NCBI GenBank assembly: GCA_047619485.1 | Contig: JBLHKE010000087.1 | Span: 1-15,901 of the forward strand | Direction: 5' to 3' | Source of the DNA: JBLHKE01 sp047619485 | GTDB taxonomy: Bacteria > Verrucomicrobiota > Verrucomicrobiia > Verrucomicrobiales > DEV007 | DNA length: 15,901 nt | In this document: positions 13,504 to 15,901 of the stretch, one piece after another | How the letters are laid out: each line of letters opens with the position of its first letter | Numbering within the stretch: position 1 is the first letter of the stretch | Translations under genes and position numbers: made by a program | The notes under the pieces: generated by a model | Database searches by the model: none | The model's input: the letters and a program-made list of their open reading frames with translations, nothing else | Told to the model about the DNA's origin: nothing

Positions 13504-13552
13504 CAAGAGGATCGTCGAGCAAGCGCCGACGCATGGCCAGCGCCCAGCATCG

Positions 13553-13608
13553 GTCTGTTGCCGCAACTCCGATTTAAAAATTTAAAATTCGAAGCAGCGT
13601 CAACAGAC
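13553..13608. terminator. Inverted repeat with an AT-rich loop between convergent genes
   Basis: GTCTGTTG (13553-13560) and CAACAGAC (13601-13608) are perfect 8-bp arms around a 40-bp loop holding ATTTAAAAATTTAAAATT. It lies between the stop codons of the secreted-protein gene (+) and the DUF4105 gene (-), where a bidirectional terminator is expected. The large loop makes this only a candidate. Confidence 0.3.
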
Positions 13609-13619
13609 GAGGCGGCCGC

Positions 13620-14654
13620 TCACTCTTGAGTCTTACCGGAATCCGTCCGCTCGCGCACCGCAGCACTCCACGCTTTGCCATTCTCCATCGGCGTCTCTTC
13701 CGCCCTAGCATTTATCAGAGAGATCTCGCGCAGTGCCTGCAGCCCGTCTGGCGCATCGATCAGTCCGATCTCCACCCCAAGCCCGTCTGCGAAACCCGGG
13801 AACACGAGCCGGAAATCATAGCGTCGCGGGCGATTCTCCAACTCCGTCGCGTGCACCAGCACGTTCGAAGTACAGGTGTTGGTCACCGTGTGGTAAAATT
13901 GCGGCTTCTCCGTCAGTTCGTTTGTCTGCGCCACCATGCTCTCCAACAACCCCCGCGCCGAGGCGTGATCGGCGATCATCGGATGCAGATATACCGGGTG
14001 CTTCTGGAACACCGCGCGCTTACCGACCACATCACGCTCATCCCCGAAAACATAGATCACCTCATACATCCGGTAGAGCCCGCCGACCGGTGAATATGGC
14101 TCCCCGGTCTCGCGACGCGCCTCCACAGAAACCGCTAGATACTCGCCATCGGAGAAACCGAAACTAACAAACACGTGCGCCAACCCACGCCACGCCGAGA
14201 ACGGCACCACCAGAAAATCAACCGACTGCAGCTGCGAGAGATCGAATACCTTCTCTTTGAACTCCACCTCGTAGTCTTCAAGCGAACGGTAGACGGTGTG
14301 GCGATAGTTCTCGACCGTCATGAGATCGCCATCGATCTCCACCCGGGTCAGCCTCGCCTGCTCGTCGACCCAGTTGCCATTCAGTTTCGGGCGCCGTGCC
14401 AAAACCATCAGTGTGCACAGCACCATCGGGGCGACGCCGACCAGCCACTTCTGCCACCAAAGGAGTTGGGGGTTGAACAAAAGGTAGAGCGAGATACAAC
14501 CAACCAGCAAACCGGCTGGCCACTTCGCCCAGCGCGGAATCCAAGACAGCCTCACGATCCCAAAAATTCCCCATGGCCAAGCCAGCAACAGCAGGATTAG
14601 CGGCAACACGAACGGGAACTGCCGCGGCGCCCAGCTACGCGCACGGCCGCTCAC
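13620..14654 (-). CDS. DUF4105 (Lnb N-terminal periplasmic domain-like) membrane protein
   Basis: A 344-residue protein with about three hydrophobic segments near the N-terminus (roughly residues 13-33, 44-61 and 67-86), followed by a DUF4105/Lnb N-terminal-type domain (about 92-325). Family motifs visible are NWVDEQARL with VENYRHTVYRS, then LAHVFVSFGFSDGEYLAVSVEARRE, GLYRMYEVIYVFGDERDVV and FYHTVTNTCTSNV. His160 and Cys261 sit in the conserved positions and suggest a papain-like Cys/His thiol active site; related domains occur in the Lnb lipoprotein N-acyltransferase. The catalytic role here is inference. The GTG start overlaps the stop of the upstream lipoprotein gene in GTGA, so the two are translationally coupled. 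Confidence 0.85.
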   Translation of the reverse strand: MSGRARSWAPRQFPFVLPLILLLLAWPWGIFGIVRLSWIPRWAKWPAGLLVGCISLYLLFNPQLLWWQKWLVGVAPMVLCTLMVLARRPKLNGNWVDEQARLTRVEIDGDLMTVENYRHTVYRSLEDYEVEFKEKVFDLSQLQSVDFLVVPFSAWRGLAHVFVSFGFSDGEYLAVSVEARRETGEPYSPVGGLYRMYEVIYVFGDERDVVGKRAVFQKHPVYLHPMIADHASARGLLESMVAQTNELTEKPQFYHTVTNTCTSNVLVHATELENRPRRYDFRLVFPGFADGLGVEIGLIDAPDGLQALREISLINARAEETPMENGKAWSAAVRERTDSGKTQE

Positions 14655-15685
14655 AGACCGAATCCCTTAACCCGCTCCAACGCGTCTGTCATCAGCGTGC
14701 GCGCGGCTCCCGTCACCTCGTTCAACTTCCTGAACGCCGCCGAATCCACCGACTGCTCTGCAATGTAGTCGAGGCCAAAATCCATTAACCACTCAGGCTC
14801 CGCCAACAAGGTCACCATCGACTCGTCTCCCTTCGACAAGTCGGCGATCCTCTCATCGATCAGGCCTGGCAGCAGGCCGCTTGCCCCAGTGTATTTCTCG
14901 CGCCAAGCCTCCAGCCGCGCCTTCGCTTCGACGAATTGCTGCTTCGAAATCTCTTCCTCTGCACGCAAGAAAGCGATCGCCGGATCCCCTGGTGCCATTT
15001 CCTCAGCCAGTTCCAATTGCGTACGCGCCATGCGTGGCTCCCCCGCCGAAATCGCGGCCGCCGCGGCCCCGAGGTAGATCGCCTTACGAACCTCCGGATC
15101 CAAATTTTTCGCGCTCCCAAGGTTCGCCTCACGCAGATCGCGGAGCCCATGCTGCTTCAGCCCGTGCATGAAATAAGTCACACCACGGACGACATGAAAT
15201 CCCGATCGGCCGCCAGCGGTCTTGAACCCGTCCTCGTCGATCAGGTCCAACTCGCACAGCGCCGGCGTGCGCATCAGGTGCACCAACTGACCGGTCGCCA
15301 CCACCAGACCGACCTCCGCCGGCGGATCTGCAGCCAGTGCCTTCAACTCCCCGGCCTCACCACCCGCCGCAGCAATAACCTCGCGCACCTCTGCGGGTAA
15401 ATTCTGCAACATTGGGTGCGCCTCTTGCCCCTCGACGGCACCGATCAGCCCGAGCGCCCCGCGGATGACTCCCTTGCGCGTGCCGCGGTAAGTCTTCGCC
15501 TTCCAGCCCTTGCGGATTTTTTCCAGCTGCCTCTCCTCGACCGCCAGCTCCTCCAAAACCAAAGGATCCAGCACTTCGACCTCCGGCGCAGCCGGTTCAG
15601 GTTTTTTCTTACAAGCCCCCGAACCAACGACGACACACGCCAGCAACAGGCTGCGCACGATCCTCAGGCTGCTCGAAAATTTCAT
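14651..15685 (-). CDS. Probable lipoprotein with TPR-like helices
   Basis: A 344-residue probable lipoprotein. ATG 15685 is chosen because it opens a lipoprotein signal peptide (KFSSSLRIVRSLLLACVVV) ending at VGSGAC followed by KKKPEP, with the cysteine at about residue 25. The longer frame to 15763 would run into the ybaB gene. The lipobox has Ser where Leu is usual, so lipidation is likely but not certain. The rest is alpha-helical; residues of about 200-290 (AIYLGAAAAAISAGEPRMA, then LELAEEMAPGDPAIAFLRAE) look like TPR repeats. It lies 13 bp after ybaB and overlaps the DUF4105 gene by 4 bp, which suggests a shared envelope role. No specific function is recognised. Confidence 0.75.
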   Translation of the reverse strand: MKFSSSLRIVRSLLLACVVVGSGACKKKPEPAAPEVEVLDPLVLEELAVEERQLEKIRKGWKAKTYRGTRKGVIRGALGLIGAVEGQEAHPMLQNLPAEVREVIAAAGGEAGELKALAADPPAEVGLVVATGQLVHLMRTPALCELDLIDEDGFKTAGGRSGFHVVRGVTYFMHGLKQHGLRDLREANLGSAKNLDPEVRKAIYLGAAAAAISAGEPRMARTQLELAEEMAPGDPAIAFLRAEEEISKQQFVEAKARLEAWREKYTGASGLLPGLIDERIADLSKGDESMVTLLAEPEWLMDFGLDYIAEQSVDSAAFRKLNEVTGAARTLMTDALERVKGFGL

Positions 15686-15698
15686 CGGCGATGATCGA

Positions 15699-15901
15699 TT
15701 AGCCCACTCCAGGGATCCCCAAGCCCTCGAGCCCGCCAGCGACTTCGCCCATCGCAACCTCACTCTTCGCCTTGCCGTCCTTGAGTGCCTGCTGAACCCC
15801 AGCGAGAACCAGATCCTCTAACATTTCCACATCCTCGGGGTCGACGACCGAAGGGTCGATCTTCAGCGATAGCACCTCACCGGCGCAAGACGCACGCACC
15901 A
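15699..15901 (-). CDS. ybaB: YbaB/EbfC family nucleoid-associated protein, C-terminal part
   Basis: The last 67 or so residues of a YbaB/EbfC protein, a small dimeric DNA-binding protein of the nucleoid, commonly encoded near dnaX and recR. The segment GEVLSLKIDPSVVDPEDVEM followed by LEDLVLAGVQQALKDGKAK is the family signature, and the tail GLEGLGIPGVG matches the usual Gly/Pro-rich end. The frame is open to the window edge; a GTG at 15899 is internal, since the usual N-terminal helix is missing. It is the first gene seen of the minus-strand operon with the lipoprotein and the DUF4105 protein. Confidence 0.85.
   Translation of the reverse strand, partial: VRASCAGEVLSLKIDPSVVDPEDVEMLEDLVLAGVQQALKDGKAKSEVAMGEVAGGLEGLGIPGVG

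Noticed and set aside
1..15901. CRISPR arrays, tRNA or rRNA genes, phage genes, full transposase genes
   Set aside because: No regularly spaced repeats, cloverleaf-like sequences, rRNA segments or transposase motifs were found on either strand by eye.

Overview
The window looks like chromosomal DNA from a free-living Gram-negative bacterium, most likely a member of the Verrucomicrobiota. This is an inference from the mix of gene families, the many starts without a Shine-Dalgarno sequence, and moderately high GC; no rRNA or marker gene settles it. The Gram-negative envelope is clear from lpxD, an OmpH/Skp chaperone, ExbB-ExbD-TonB and a probable lipoprotein.

Layout. (1) 2-895: 3' part of a PhoD-like phosphatase (+). 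(2) 896-1092: no gene, a palindromic dispersed repeat. (3) 1093-2503: a cassette-like block in which selD (-) lies between two 159-bp copies of a small non-autonomous transposon (MITE) in opposite orientation. The copies differ at one base. (4) 2652-4484: a compact + operon of an Rrf2-type regulator, a membrane-anchored protein and an HTTM-like membrane protein. It is closed by a long hairpin shared with the convergent operon. (5) 4557-7427: an exbB-exbD-tonB-tonB operon (-). The first TonB paralogue lacks the receptor-binding C-terminal domain. (6) 7428-7650: AT-rich divergent regulatory region. (7) 7651-11271 (+): an anchored HEAT-like protein, then ompH/skp and lpxD. (8) 11345-12658 (-): a CHASE2-like sensor with no output domain, divergent from a small secreted protein (12796-13503, +). 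(9) 13620-15901 (-): ybaB/ebfC (partial), a lipoprotein and a DUF4105 (Lnb N-terminal-like) membrane protein in one tight operon.

The main result concerns selD. Its usual open frame starts at a TTG at 2235 and lacks the catalytic N-terminus. Reading upstream, the frame continues through a single UGA (2272-2274) placed exactly at the catalytic Cys/Sec position, up to ATG codons at 2331 or 2337. A bSECIS-like hairpin with a GGUC apical loop follows 10 nt after the UGA. The gene therefore most likely encodes a selenocysteine-containing selenophosphate synthetase of about 353 residues. Its start codon lies only a few bases from one MITE copy and its stop 16 bases from the other, so the element may supply part of its expression signals, may have moved it, or may let it invert.

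No tRNA, rRNA, CRISPR array, complete transposase gene or phage gene was seen.
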